A stretch of DNA of 64,000 nt from Bisporella sp. PMI_857. Lineage: Eukaryota; Ascomycota; Leotiomycetes; Helotiales; Helotiaceae. Positions 45,627-57,459 of the stretch are shown here, piece after piece (the stretch's first letter is position 1; every line of letters begins with the position of its first letter). The stretch is taken from positions 868,001-932,000 of the forward strand of contig JAJSPD010000010.1 in the NCBI GenBank assembly GCA_021307315.1, given 5' to 3'. Below the pieces are notes generated by a model. That model searched no databases, was not told where the DNA came from, and saw only the letters and a list, made by a program, of their open reading frames with translations. The translations under genes and the position numbers were made by a program.

Positions 45627-47252
45627 TATGGCGTCCTGTGGTGAGGTATAGCTAGATCAAACGCTGTAAGTGATTGAATGCCGGCTTAGATGGAAAGTTA
45701 GTAGAAGTAGAAGTAAACTATGAAATACAGAGTACGGACTAACCATATTCATAGAGACAGGAGTCGCGGAGCAAAGGATCAGAATGGATGGAAGATAGGT
45801 GGAAGAATTAGCCTCGCGTCGTGTTATACCGATGAGCATTTTACACTGTGGAGAAGAATGCTAATTCTGGTCGGCATTTTGGAGGAGAATTGTCCATTCA
45901 CCTCCGGGCTGCCCGTTCAGTTCAAAGTATGATGAGGTTTGATTTGAGGGGGTCTTATACTTGTCGCGGATAAATAAAAACAAGGTGACGTGGGTCTACA
46001 TCTACTTGAGCACATGACCCAGACCAGCACTTTTTTCGTTCACATCATCAGTATTGGTGGTGACTTGCTGAATAGTTACAAAAAGCCGAACAAGGTTTTT
46101 CGGATGTCGGGATTTTTTATTTTTTATTTTTTTTAGAATTGTACCTTGGACTGTATTTGCTTTGCGAAGTCGAATGACTATGTTCTTTACTTGCTGATGT
46201 GCGCCATTTCATGTCGGCATTAGCCATTCGGTTGATCCCGTGATCCACCTTTAAAAGTATAAGTTGTATATTCTGAGCACTGGAAACCCACTTACATACA
46301 GTCTCCGTGGGAGGCTAAAAGTGGCATTGAGAGACTTCGTCAACCTCGTTGTTGCTCAATTTCAAGTCATATATACATCTCGGTAGTGTGAGATCTTGCA
46401 TGCTAGTGAAAGAACGAGCAGAAAATGATCAAGGGGCGTTACTGATTTTTCTTCTGCCATTCCAGGCCGAGCACCTACATCATCAGGGAAGCCTTAAAGA
46501 GTGACCACTTCCGAAGCATTCATACATAAGGACCATAGATTACGCGAGCACGAGATGTTCTGTCACCGTGAGATGAATAGCTAGAGTCATGTTGATGATG
46601 TTTACGTCCTAGGCCAAGAGGAATGTTAGAAAGCTTTGACGACTTTCCTGGATAGTGTTAATAGATGGTCCAGAGAATGGGGATATTTAGATAATACAGA
46701 ACAGAAAGTGGTGAACCGGAAATGTAGGGTTGAAACGGCCGCTGGATGTGCGCTTGCTAGTAGGGAACGAGTTGTGCTAAAATCAAAACCTCGAAGTGAA
46801 GAGTGCCTTTGTTGTTGGTAATAATAAAACTTTCGCGTTTGGGTCAGATTGGGAGAGAGAGAAATATAGAATCAAATATTGGTCTTTTAGAGTTTGGAAT
46901 TGCGTTGCTTGTGCATGAATATTACATATAGTAACTCAAATGTTGCTAGGAATATTAACAAGTGACTGGCTTGTATGTGGATGCGGCGGGGGAAAAGTGC
47001 GCCATAGCTGAAGGAAACATAACATTCGTGGAGGATTATGCCACATGTGCTCAAACTGAGAGTAGTGAAAAGATGGGACATCGCGAAATGAAAGCACATA
47101 CACCTCAGTATATATTGTATACTCGATGCCAGCCGAACGCCTAGCTATGATGCAATGCAAAACGCTCCAGAATGATAAAAGCGACATATGCTCCATATCC
47201 AACAGACAAATACCTCCTACACATAAGTCGTTCAACCGATTCATCCACTTTA
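45627..47252. other. Intergenic region
   Basis: 1.6 kb between the acetylesterase start and the zinc-finger regulator stop (both minus). It should contain the acetylesterase promoter. A T-rich tract (TTTTTTATTTTTTATTTTTTTT) near 46110-46133 is present. No other gene recognised. Confidence 0.5.
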
Positions 47253-49558
47253 CTAAAAGCTAAGCAATGTCCTTAAGTGTTCACCCTTATCGCAATCACT
47301 CTTCATTAGCGGAAATCTCCCGCCTTTTCGTTCCCACACTTCGACAAGCATATGCACTGTATCGTAGTACGTCTCCGCTGTCCTCTGGAAGCCGAGCTTG
47401 TTCCACTCACTTTCTGGGACTAAGCTCCTAATTTCATCCCATATCGTCTTCCAATTACGCATTGCTGTTTTAAAGGGTAAGGCCACGGCAACTAATGACG
47501 TTTGTGGTAAAACCAAGAGGGGATTATTAAAGAGTGCCGTCCAGATTTGGGTGTAGAGGAAATGGATTAGCATCTGCATATCAAGGGCTGTAAGGCCGCC
47601 TTCACGGAGTACGCGAAGGTTGTAATCTGTTGTCTCGGGAGGAGTAAAGAGGCAGATAAAAGCTTCTCTAATTTTCATCCTACGTGCGGGAAAAGTATTG
47701 TTTGCGACAAGCTGATCGTAATTGGCGGCCTTGAAACAGTGGTCATCGGAAGGAAAAGCGAGATCTAGTTCGGCCCATTGGAACCGAGGGGATACATTAT
47801 TAAGAATCCCAAAAGCATTGTCTAGCATCGTAGCAATGGTAGCAGTGCTTAGCCAGGTTAGTAGCGCTATGACCATTTGGTGCAAAGTAGTCCTCACCGA
47901 ACGTATGATTCTTTCAGTATCCATTGATTGAAAGATTGTTGATCATGGATAACGAAATTCGGAGGGTGTTGGACAGTTTGCATTTCCAGACGATGCATAA
48001 TCTGACATTCATCAGCTGCGTTCGGGGTCAGGAGAAAACAGTACTTACAGCCACAACTCTAGCGAATCGTTGCTGACGAACTCTTGTCCTGGCAATCGCG
48101 TTACCAGTCCAATGCTGTAGGATACATATGAGGTATGCACCTTGTACGTTCTCGAGTCGATAGCGTTGCCAATCTAGAGGGTCGCTTTCGCTGGCGTTGT
48201 TATAAATGCGATCAGGCAAGTCATATTCATCATTGATGCCTGGCACTGAAAATATGAAGGCTTCCATGACGTCGAAGAGTAGCTTGAGTCTTGCTGTCAC
48301 ATCTTCCTCGGCAGAGTACTAAGACGGGCTGTCAGTAAGCTAGCAGCAACCTGACGTTACACAAACAGGGTATTCTCCGGGCACACATTATCAAATTGCA
48401 CTCACCATGCCGCCCAAGCCCATTAATGCCAAGACCAGGGTCGGTGCAGCCGTAGAAGCATTGAAACTAGCCTCGTGAACCATTGGACCGTGTTTGTGCC
48501 AATGTCTGAAGTATAATTTAATCCATGAAGCGATGTTAACTGCAGTGATCATTTCTATGGCATCAAGCACTTCCTTGGCAGGTGGATGCGGTGGGTTCAA
48601 CGTGACTGCAGTGTAGTTCAATCTCTCTCGAAAATAAAATGCTCTTTGCTCTAATCCTGCTTGGTCAAGATATGAAAATCCGTCCGGGGTGGGTAGTGCC
48701 ACTATGTTGTCCCTCGGTAAGCTATAGTTCTGTGTCTGGCGCTCAAAAGTATCAAACTCCAAATTGTGGAGCATCATATCGATTGGTTCTATTCCCACTT
48801 GATTATATCCATTATATACTGGCACGGAAGGTGGTGGAATATCTCCCATGATAGCTTCATATGCACTCCGCATCGGCATTATGTTGGTTAAGTCCGGCGT
48901 CTTGCCTTGTGGTGGACTTAATGTACTATCCTTGGGAAACTCGCGTATAAAGTCGTTCTCACTTGCACAATTGAGGAGAAAGCCAATGGAGTTGCGATCG
49001 GAACCAGACACATCTGGAGTCGTGGTCGCGCTGGCACTCCTTTCGGGACTCGAAGTGGCTATATCATGTCAGCATGGTCATATATCGCCAATCTTTCTCA
49101 ATGTACCTGTAGGGTCGCCTGCGGAACGAGTTTTTACACATGTTCGGCCGAACTCCTGGCACTTTCGACATGGTACATTGTTGTCGCATTTGACCTTCAA
49201 CCGCGAACATTCGTCGCATGCGTGTCGTTTCCGGCCACGTTCTAAAGAATTCGGGATGGCAGAGTTTCCGCGTCTTTCGCAGCGACTGAAATGGTCGCGT
49301 AGCACATCACTGGAAGTATAACAGTTTAGCGGATAGCGTTATGTTGCTTATGATGTACGTACCTGCGCTTGAAAGTTTTGGCGCAAAATTTACAGCTGTA
49401 TGGCCTATCCCCAGAATCTGCAAGTACTATCAGCGTTCTGGGTGGGAAAAGACCGCCAAATGACTTGACTTACGTTGCTGCTGGTGTCGTAATAGATGGG
49501 CCTTTCGCTGGAACTTCTTTCCACACTGATTGCAGGTCGATAGGCTCTGAGCCTCCAT
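47253..49558 (-). CDS. C2H2 plus Zn2Cys6 double zinc-finger transcription factor
   Basis: Seven exons (49558..49474, 49417..49363, 49309..49107, 49058..48406, 48318..48049, 48001..47898, 47847..47253) give 654 aa with all phases consistent. Two C2H2 fingers open the protein: CNQCGKKFQRKAHLLRHQQQH and CKFCAKTFKRSDVLRDHFSRC. A Zn2Cys6 cluster follows directly (CDECSRLKVKCDNNVPCRKC, then EFGRTC) with the six Cys in normal spacing. A fungal-specific transcription-factor middle domain spans most of the rest (SWIKLYFRHWHKHGPMVHE; YLICILQHWTGNAIARTRVR; LDNAFGILNNVSPRFQWAEL). The two-type combination is known from filamentous ascomycetes. It is a nuclear regulator; target genes cannot be told. It lies 1.6 kb upstream of the acetylesterase on the same strand, which makes regulation possible but untested. 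Confidence 0.92.
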
Positions 49559-49673
49559 CTTGTCTTCACAACCATTATTTAAATCAAAGGCTTGGATCCG
49601 GACGAGAGTTTATCAGAGAGCACCCTGGGCCATGCCTTGGTGTACCTCGTTACCTCGCCCTTGGCTTTTTATT

Positions 49674-49694
49674 GGGGGGGGGGGGGGGGGGGGG
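49674..49694 (+). repeat. Homopolymer run of 21 G
   Basis: An uninterrupted run of 21 guanines in the leader region of the zinc-finger regulator, similar to the 20-G run at 7939. Confidence 0.95.
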
Positions 49695-50826
49695 AAGCCT
49701 GCGGGGAGCGAAAATGTTAACCAAGATTTTGCGGGGGCGCACTCGAATAATGCATGCCACTTCTGGTTGCGCGCGCCCCATGAACTGGGGCGATTATTAC
49801 TGTAGGAAATTATCTTTTCAAGTAACGCCTACCACATGTCGTTTCAAAACATGGGAAGCCCAATGGCTCGTGGAGTCTTGGGGCCAGGCGCTACTCGGCA
49901 GGTAAACTCCCACTCTTTATTTCCTTGACCTCGGAAAAAAGTGAAAGCTGCTTTCACACCCTCCTTTTTTTTTCTGTATTTCGGGTTCACAGTGCCAGCG
50001 CAGAACGGAAATGGTGCTGCTGGGCTGGAGCTACGTAAACAGAGATCTGAGTTTGGCAGGCTGAAACCCAAGTATCATGGCAGCACTCAAGGATAGGCGA
50101 AATGGGTTGACACAATAACAACCACTACTACACTGGTACAGGTACAACAAAATGGACTACTTCCAAAAAGTATCTCTGCATGCACCTACCTGGCTGGCCT
50201 TGCCACAAGACAGTGCCACACAGCATGTTACTTTACCCATGCCCCTATGGCCCCATGTTAATATTACAGTTTCCGAGCAGCTACTGTACTTACAACAACA
50301 AGTTTACTTCTACTTAAGTACCGTCCTATAGTACATACAACTAGGTAACTGTACTTACTTACCGTACTGTAATCCTATTTGTAAAGGAAAGGTGAATAAG
50401 CCCCCCCATTCACCGTCAACATCTTTCCTCTCTGGGAATTCTCCGTCCCCCCTCCCCCCCTTCCCCTTCCCCTTTCTGATGCACGTCTCCACAAGCGCCC
50501 ACGACTCATGATGCTTGCCTCGGGCCCGTCACGGATGCCAACATGTCGGGCATGCAATGTGGCAACAGGGGTGGAGGGGGTGGATGTTTAGGCAAAACCA
50601 ACCTTCACACTTATCATATCTGCTGCATAATAGATAAACCCGGGGTTTGACTCTCTCCCTTCTCTCCTGATAATCGGAATATCCAGCGTATCGGTAAATG
50701 CCCGTTCGCCTAACCTTCCAGCTTTACCGCTCACAAAGTCAAAATAATTAAAAACAGGGGGAATGGGGGGGGGAGGGAGACCGGGCAGCACCCACGGACC
50801 TGGCAAAACCCCCCTCCCAAAAGGGC

Positions 50827-50871
50827 CATTTCAAAAAAAAAAATTCAAAAATTCAAAAAAATTCAAAAAAA
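50827..50871 (+). repeat. Low-complexity AATTCAAAAA repeats
   Basis: Three to four imperfect units of ATTCAAAAA(A) within an A-rich stretch. Confidence 0.7.
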
Positions 50872-51209
50872 TCATCACAGTGAGGACGGCTCAGTGGAAC
50901 TTCACCATTCCGCAACAGGGAACAAAACTAGATGCGCGACAGCCCTGGTCCAACCAATAATTCAATCCTAAAAAATCGGAATTCTTGAAGCTTTCACATG
51001 TCTGACAATGATCAAGATCCAAGGTTACATTACCACATTCCGGAATATCGCCTTGGGAGGGGGGAGTGAAAAGAAAGATAACTACGAAGTAAGTATCAGG
51101 AGAAACGTAAAGCATGGCTAGAGATTGTTGGGTCTACAGCCCTAAGATTTGCAACTAAAGTTGGGGCTATTAGGGTTTGTCACTGAGCGACGCCCAGGGA
51201 GACGACAAA

Positions 51210-51214
<5 letters not shown>

Positions 51215-51240
<26 letters not shown>
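51215..51240 (+). repeat. Homopolymer run of 26 T
   Basis: 26 thymines followed directly by six adenines. It could be the reversed poly(A) tail of an old retroposed sequence lying downstream on the minus strand, or a simple repeat. Confidence 0.9.
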
Positions 51241-51246
<6 letters not shown>

Positions 51247-52252
51247 GAGAGGACCGAATTCTCGTCACCCTCTCTCATGCACTGGACTTTTCCACCGGAA
51301 TAACTATCGGCACCGTCTATCCCGCGAGCCCTGCACGAGCCAGGATTATAAAAGGTCACGGGTCGCGGAGCCTGCCGTTTGCTGGGTCTGGAGAGAAACG
51401 AGACCATCCTGCGCTACGCAACTTGACTCAAGAAGCCCCCCCAAGATGTTGTCCTTAGGTTCGAGACGGATCGGCCTCACACCGCCTCCACAAAGCGGTG
51501 GAGTGCTTTTCACCCAAGCTCCCCAAATGTGTTGTGCCTTGTTTTGACGCTTATCTACAGCCGAGATTGACGTGCTCAAGCATTTGGTGGAAGAAGGGAC
51601 GACTTTAGAAGTCTAGGCCCGCCAATCTCTTGAGTTTTGCCGTTAATTTCAAGCACTGGCTTGATGCTTTTAAACCGAAGATAATCTAGATTTCAAGAAG
51701 CAATATCGATATTGGATTTAGCATCCTGCATGAGGGGATTTCGTGCCCACAAAGCAGACGAATACATCGCCTTTTGAAACCAGGACAATCACGGGCCGCG
51801 GGGGTTCAAGTATAAATACTTATATTATTGTAATGTGCTTCCACTCGGCGGCCTTCTATGCTCGTCGTTCGCTCCCTCTTTCAGAATAGTAATACGGATC
51901 TCCAAACATGGCAAAGAACCCAAAATCCGGATTTCCAACCCCTAAATTCCGTCTAAATGAAACACTTTCCGACTTCTAGGAAGCTATCCTAACGCGGAGA
52001 GAGAATTGAAAGCGAACCGCCATCTTCATAAAGGGAAGGTGAAGCTGCTGTGCGGTTATCAATGGTTTGGTTAATTCGTCGCTTTGCTGAAATGACTATA
52101 TGGCTTGACTAGAGCACCATTACTAATGATAATGCCTTACTTCCCATATGCGTGCAAGCGCTCAAAGTAGTAGTAATAGTAGGTGCAAGACACGAAGTGA
52201 TCAACGTATTCAGCGTCGCGCGTTTGGCAGCATGAACTGTCGGCGCGTCCGC

Positions 52253-52473
52253 CTAGCTAACATATTCACAGTCACCGCATCTCGTATGCGAGCAATTGGG
52301 GCAATCTGGGTTGCGCAGCGGGTTCTCGCGTTGGCACTTTGTCTGGCAATCAGTCGACCTTCCTTCCTGTCTTCTGACAATATCCGCACGTAAGGACGGC
52401 TCACAACGCAACATTCCCAGCCCCAGAGCGTAGCCTTCAACCTTCCCACCAACGGGATATCAATAAAGCGCAT
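52253..52473 (-). CDS. Tiny Cys-rich zinc-ribbon-like protein (52 aa)
   Basis: Two exons, 52473..52405 and 52342..52253, give 52 aa. The 62-nt intron has donor GTGAGC, branch GACTGATT and acceptor TGCCAG and joins in phase 0. The first exon opens MRFIDIPLVG and ends in WGWECCV; the second reads TKCQRENPLRNPDCPNCSHT and then RCGDCEYVS. The spacing is W-x-C-C-x3-C-x10-C-x2-C-x-H-x2-C-x2-C, a cluster able to bind zinc. I recall similar short Trp-Cys-rich fungal proteins of unknown role (W.C..C ... C..C.H..C..C), but no named family. The phase-0 splice uniting two halves of one Cys motif is the main support. No membrane segment. No TATA-like or partner gene is obvious around it. Function unknown. 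Confidence 0.6.
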
Positions 52474-53601
52474 CCTTGGTCATCAAGCTTGGTTGCCTAT
52501 AGAAGGGAAAGATCCCTACAGGTTTCGGAGAAGAAAATTTTGATACAATCTGGTTTGAGGCTCCAGAGACAGAAGTGAAAAACCTACTGTTGTACAATAG
52601 AATCCCATCCTTTTGTAGGTACCGTGAGCGTAACAGAACAAAGAAAAGAGCTGAATGCTCTCAAGAGCGCCTCGCCCGCCTACATAGCAGCGCATTCCAA
52701 GCTCCGGACATTTAGGACAAAGAAATATAGACCACGGTTGTTCTGGTAATCCACAACATCGGACGAAGATGGACCGTGTACGATGCAAACGGAAATCCCA
52801 AGCCCACAGATTCGATAGCCTCTTGATCCTGATCAACAGTTTGGATAGTGCTCTTTGGTTAGCTGTATTTTTCAGTAATCGCCCTTCCCGGCGGGTATAC
52901 GCTTCGTTTTCTTCCCAGCGACTCCGTATGCTTGGAAAGAGTCAAAGATATTTCCGCGACGGACCCCCTCCAGCTAAAGCAACTGCTTAGCCGTGCATTA
53001 CGCAATTGTAGTTTCATATTAAAATAGGGCTAATGAAGCATTTTCATCGTCGCAAGGCGTCTGACCGTGGCAGCTTCTGCGGGCTATGCCTCTTGAACAG
53101 CCGTTGTTTAGTTTGCAGCTGTCATGATTGCGCCTGCTTTCACTACAATTGCTGATACTTACTGTTTATGATCTTTTATGTGCCTAGAATATATATATTT
53201 ACCACTTGACTTATACACAGTATGCTTTTAAAGGAAGATGATGACTGGACGGCCACGCAATCTCGTTCATGTAATTGATGCCGAACTATGTCGCGCTTCA
53301 TGCTTTTGATACCACACTTGATTAAAATACCTTAACCAATCTATTATCTCCCAGTTTAGAAAACCTCACTTAAGCTCTTATGTTTGGTTAAGATTTGCAA
53401 TCAAAGCAGGAAGCTAAAGGCAATACGCATTGTAAGATGTCATATAACATTGTCATGTCAACCCATGGCTTGCTAAGCCAAGCATTAGCAAGAGTCACCT
53501 TCCAGTTCCATGCCGTACCCGCAATTCCGGGAAATACCCATCCCTGCATGTGCAACGTACGGTACATTGCACAATTTCCAAGATTGTTTTCGCCAAATTC
53601 T
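52474..53601. other. Intergenic region
   Basis: 1.1 kb between the tiny Cys-rich gene and SRS2 (both minus). It holds the SRS2 3' end and the small gene's promoter. Nothing else recognised. Confidence 0.45.
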
Positions 53602-56547
53602 TTAAGCAGGCCTCCTCACACTCGGCGGCACAAAGACCTGGCCCTTTCTCGACTGCCATCCACTGTTCATGCTGCGCTTCACCCCCAACGTCCGTTTCGC
53701 TGGGCCTCCTTGCAACATGGAGGTCGTAGTATGCATCGACATTGTGGTCGCATGCATAGTTTGAGCTGGGCGGCTAACCGGGAGGATTGCCGATTTTACC
53801 GCCACAATGACCGGTTCACGTACCCTCTCCTTCTCGGCCTTTTGCGGCTGTGGCGGAGAGCTAGAAAGAAATACATATGGCTTCTCCTTGCTATCTGTGT
53901 CTCGGTTTTGTGGGCGGCGGAAAGCTGGTCCCATATTGACCCGATGGGTTGATAACTCTGGTGAAATTCCAATATGTGGTGCGTGGTAGTTCTTGGAAAC
54001 TCGTTTCAAGTCTGGTAAAAACTTCGCATCTTGTGTAGGTCGTGGCCGCTTCAGACCCTGAGGTTCGCCCTTTCCTAAGAAGTTGAGGAGAGTGCTTTCA
54101 CCTTCAGCAAGGGGTTGTTTACGTGTTATGAGTTCCTTAATCTTCGTAGAAGATTGCCGATTGTCTGCTGATTGCCCCTCAACAGCCGGCAACGACCTAG
54201 CTGTGACGAATTCTGAGGGAGTAACAGTGATACTTGCTAATCTATCCATAGTAGTAAGATATCTAGCGACAGCAACTGGTCGGTATCCCGCAGTATTGCC
54301 TACAGAACGAGCTAGCTCAGTATTCTGGCGCCGGGCCGGCTGGCCACCCATGCTGTAAGGCGTATCTGGTGTTCTAGTGTTCCAACTCTCTCCTGCGTCA
54401 TGGCTTTCATATTCGCCATTAAGAGAAAATAAATTATCCTCTTCACTCTTCAACAGCCTTGAAGATTCTGAGATTGATTTCGACGATGGCAATGGTCGGC
54501 GAAGAATCTGGGCGATAGATCCCACAGTAGATGATTGAAGTCTTGGGCCTTTTTCATCGAGCAATCGTGCGATTGGCAAAGGTGAGAGAAAGGAGGATAA
54601 TGTAGCATGTTCGCCATGCGAGTTTTTGAGTGGATAGCTCATATACAACAACGCTTTTGCCCGAGTCATAGCAACATATAACAATCTTCGTTCCTCATTC
54701 TCATCTTCGGCCCTCGAATGCGGTATAGAACCTTGATAAGTGGATGGGATGAATACAATAGGCCATTCAAGCCCTTTGGCTGCATGTATTGTAGATATAG
54801 TAATCTGAGCAGTGGCAGAGCCTTCCTCATGCTCATTCTTTACCTCCGACGCAAGAGCTACGTTTGCAAGAAATCTGGATAACGAGTCAGAGCTTTCATC
54901 TTGGTGGAGCCCCTCAACCATTGGCAAAGATTCATCCTCGTATCCTGTCTCAACCAAGCCTTCAAAATCAGAGGCTTGAGTAATCAGCTCCTCCACATTT
55001 CCCCATCGTCCCTTGGCAACATCGTTATGATTCTCCTGTAGCCAATTCTCGAAATCGATCTTTTTCAAGACAAATTTTATAAGACCAACGGTTCTTAATG
55101 ACTTGTCTGGATCGGCTACTTTATTCCTTGCTGTTAGAACAATATCAACGAAAGCTCGTAGACCGCTCTCCGCTTGTTTTGACAACTTCGACCGCGCAAT
55201 ACGTCTTCCTTGTACATTACCCAGTATCAGTGCCCACAGCGTAATCTTAGACTGATCTGCTTCTTCAAGCAGAGCTTTGATGGTGGCTTCACCAATACGT
55301 CTTGAGGGCGTGTTGATTATTCGAGACAAAGCGTCATTGTTGTCGGGCTGATTGATTACTCGCAAGTAGTCGAGTATTATCTTGACCTCAAGTCGATCAT
55401 AAAATCGTAGACCTCCGACCATGCGATATGCGATGCCAGCTTTACCCAAGGCGCTCTCGATGAGACGTGAAAGAGAAGATGATCTTAGAAGGATGGCAAA
55501 GTCATTTAGATCTAACAGCTCCCCAGTCAACCCCCTACATCGTTGAATCTCGGTAATGATCCATTCAGCTTCTTTGTGAGCGTTGTATAGTTTTCTCAAG
55601 ACTGGCCGAGTCCCGACATTATGAGTCGCCTGTAAGGATTTGTCAACTCTGGAACTATCTTGTTTGATGACGTTCATTGCAGTCAAAAGGATTGCTCCTG
55701 ATGATCGATAATTCTCCTCTAATGCAATTGTTACCGTGTCCGGATATTGGTGGAGCATGCGTTTGTAGTTCTTGACTTCTGCGGCACGGAAGCCGTATAT
55801 GCTCTGATCAGGATCCCCCACAATTGTGATTCGTTTACGCTCTGAAGCAAATAAACGCATAAGGTCAAATTGTACCACATTGGTGTCTTGGAACTCATCT
55901 ATCAAGACGGCTTCTACATTAGAAACACAGGAAGGATGTTTCCGCAGGAGCTCGACACATTTAAGGAGAAGATCATCATAGTCAAGTAGATTCGACCGTT
56001 TCAGGGCTTCTTCGTATTGCTCGTAGCACATCTCAAACTCTTGTGCCTCAACTGACTTCGTGTTTGGCTTCTGCGAGGCCGAGATCTGATCGGAACTCGT
56101 TCTTGATTTTTTCCCACTGATGCGCCCTCGAGCGACTTTTGGGTCGATTGTGAAGTTATGGCGCTTGATAACTCGTTTGATAATAGCAAGAGAATCTGTA
56201 GTATCTGCAATACCGAAATCTTTTCGAATGTCAATTAGATGCCCATATCGAGCTAGATATCTCCGAGAAATACTATGAAATGTACCAAGAATCAATTTAG
56301 ACTCGAGACCGTTTCCAAGAAGTTTGCCAATCCTCTCCTTCATCTCCCTTGCCGCTTTCACTGTAAACGTCGCAACAATAACGTTCCATGGCTGTAAGCC
56401 TCGCGCCAAAAGCCATGCGGTCCTTGACGTCAGCGTATGTGTTTTGCCACTCCCTGGACCAGCAAGTATAGCTAGCGTGTCTGCGAACGACGAGACGGCT
56501 GCATATTGTGATTGATTGAGGTTTGTAAGAAGAGCATCTGGGTTCAT
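53602..56547 (-). CDS. SRS2: Srs2-like UvrD/Rep-family DNA helicase
   Basis: A single exon of 981 aa (MNPDALLTNLNQSQYAAVSS). All superfamily 1A helicase motifs are present: Walker A AGPGSGKT at 29-36, Ia VATFTVKAAREM, Walker B LIDEFQDTN, motif III IVGDPDQSIYGFRAAE, motif IV EENYRSS, motif V TISTIHAAKGLEWPIVF, and VI LLYVAMTRAKALL. It translocates 3'-5' on single-stranded DNA. In yeast, Srs2 strips Rad51 filaments and acts on SUMO-PCNA to limit recombination. Yeast Srs2 is longer (1174 aa); the C-terminal third here is Ser/Arg/Pro-rich, so SUMO- and PCNA-interaction elements cannot be assigned by eye. Nuclear. An alternative is a UvrD-type paralogue such as Hmi1, but length and the C-terminal extension favour Srs2. 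Confidence 0.92.
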   Translation of the reverse strand: MNPDALLTNLNQSQYAAVSSFADTLAILAGPGSGKTHTLTSRTAWLLARGLQPWNVIVATFTVKAAREMKERIGKLLGNGLESKLILGTFHSISRRYLARYGHLIDIRKDFGIADTTDSLAIIKRVIKRHNFTIDPKVARGRISGKKSRTSSDQISASQKPNTKSVEAQEFEMCYEQYEEALKRSNLLDYDDLLLKCVELLRKHPSCVSNVEAVLIDEFQDTNVVQFDLMRLFASERKRITIVGDPDQSIYGFRAAEVKNYKRMLHQYPDTVTIALEENYRSSGAILLTAMNVIKQDSSRVDKSLQATHNVGTRPVLRKLYNAHKEAEWIITEIQRCRGLTGELLDLNDFAILLRSSSLSRLIESALGKAGIAYRMVGGLRFYDRLEVKIILDYLRVINQPDNNDALSRIINTPSRRIGEATIKALLEEADQSKITLWALILGNVQGRRIARSKLSKQAESGLRAFVDIVLTARNKVADPDKSLRTVGLIKFVLKKIDFENWLQENHNDVAKGRWGNVEELITQASDFEGLVETGYEDESLPMVEGLHQDESSDSLSRFLANVALASEVKNEHEEGSATAQITISTIHAAKGLEWPIVFIPSTYQGSIPHSRAEDENEERRLLYVAMTRAKALLYMSYPLKNSHGEHATLSSFLSPLPIARLLDEKGPRLQSSTVGSIAQILRRPLPSSKSISESSRLLKSEEDNLFSLNGEYESHDAGESWNTRTPDTPYSMGGQPARRQNTELARSVGNTAGYRPVAVARYLTTMDRLASITVTPSEFVTARSLPAVEGQSADNRQSSTKIKELITRKQPLAEGESTLLNFLGKGEPQGLKRPRPTQDAKFLPDLKRVSKNYHAPHIGISPELSTHRVNMGPAFRRPQNRDTDSKEKPYVFLSSSPPQPQKAEKERVREPVIVAVKSAILPVSRPAQTMHATTMSMHTTTSMLQGGPAKRTLGVKRSMNSGWQSRKGQVFVPPSVRRPA

Positions 56548-57459
56548 TTTGTAGACGCGTCAATCCTTCTAATTTGTCAGCGCAAAAATTGTGCCAGAAG
56601 ACATATTAGGCAAAGGCTATTGACATAACCCTGACATGGAATTAACTTACAACATGATCATTTGTCGAGTGTGCCCAGGCTTGGAGTAAAGTTATGGGTT
56701 GGCGTCGCGTCTTAGCCCAAATCGCGGAATCACGTGTATCGGTCTGGTGTTTTGGCTGGGCGTCAATCTCCAAAGCATTTGCGACAGTAAAAAAAGGGGC
56801 TGTTGTCATTCTTGCTTCTATTCTCCAGGCATAACATCGATTTCTTCAACGATCCTACTGAACACTGTTTGCCAAGTGTGGAACGTGGTATTAGGCCGAG
56901 TTGCAAAGGTAATTTTGGATTAAGTACAGCGGGGTGGAACAGTCTCTATTTACAAGATGTACCTGGTCAAGATGGAACAAGTCCGCTCTCTCTTGACTAT
57001 CAGCATACAGTGATACATCTCTGCATATCAATTCTATCATGGAATACACCACAAGTTTATTCCAGTTCAATTTCAAGCAAGAAGTCTGGTCTCTCACATC
57101 AGTGACTAAAGTCGATGCTAATCTAGCAGCATACATTGTGATGCCTGTTGCTTGTATATTACGCCTCGCTCCGTGCAGAACTACAACTTTGGCGATCTCG
57201 CCAACGTCACGGCCGTCCATCCCGCCGCACACACTTAAGTTCCTCCATGGACGGTGTGCACCGCAGGATTTCAAATCCTATTCTGAGTAGCCTGACTTGA
57301 GACGAGCATCCTTTGTTGTGCCAAGCCGATCACCGCATGATACAACTTGAAGCTATTCGTCGGGTTGGCTCACGTCTCCAGTTCCCATGGTCAACTCAAG
57401 AACTCGAAGATTGTTTTTTTTTTCTTCCTGGTTGTGCGTCTTCATTCTAGCATGTTAAC
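56548..57459. other. Intergenic region
   Basis: 0.9 kb between divergent SRS2 and the HET relic. It should contain the SRS2 promoter. Short frames have no family signatures. Confidence 0.5.

Larger units (their letters stand above)
49559..52252. other. Low-complexity intergenic region
   Basis: 2.7 kb upstream of the zinc-finger regulator. It contains a 21-G run, repeated AATTCAAAAA units near 50830-50870, and a T26 run. Stretches of C and CT near 50400-50480 look like promoter sequence. No gene recognised. Confidence 0.45.

Noticed and set aside
39589..56547. MMS2 and SRS2 as a functional DNA-repair cluster
   Set aside because: They are 13 kb apart with unrelated genes between; fungal repair genes are not normally clustered, so chance is the simplest explanation.
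57230..57290. tRNA-like B-box resemblance (ATTTCAAATCC)
   Set aside because: No matching A-box or cloverleaf stems at the right distance.
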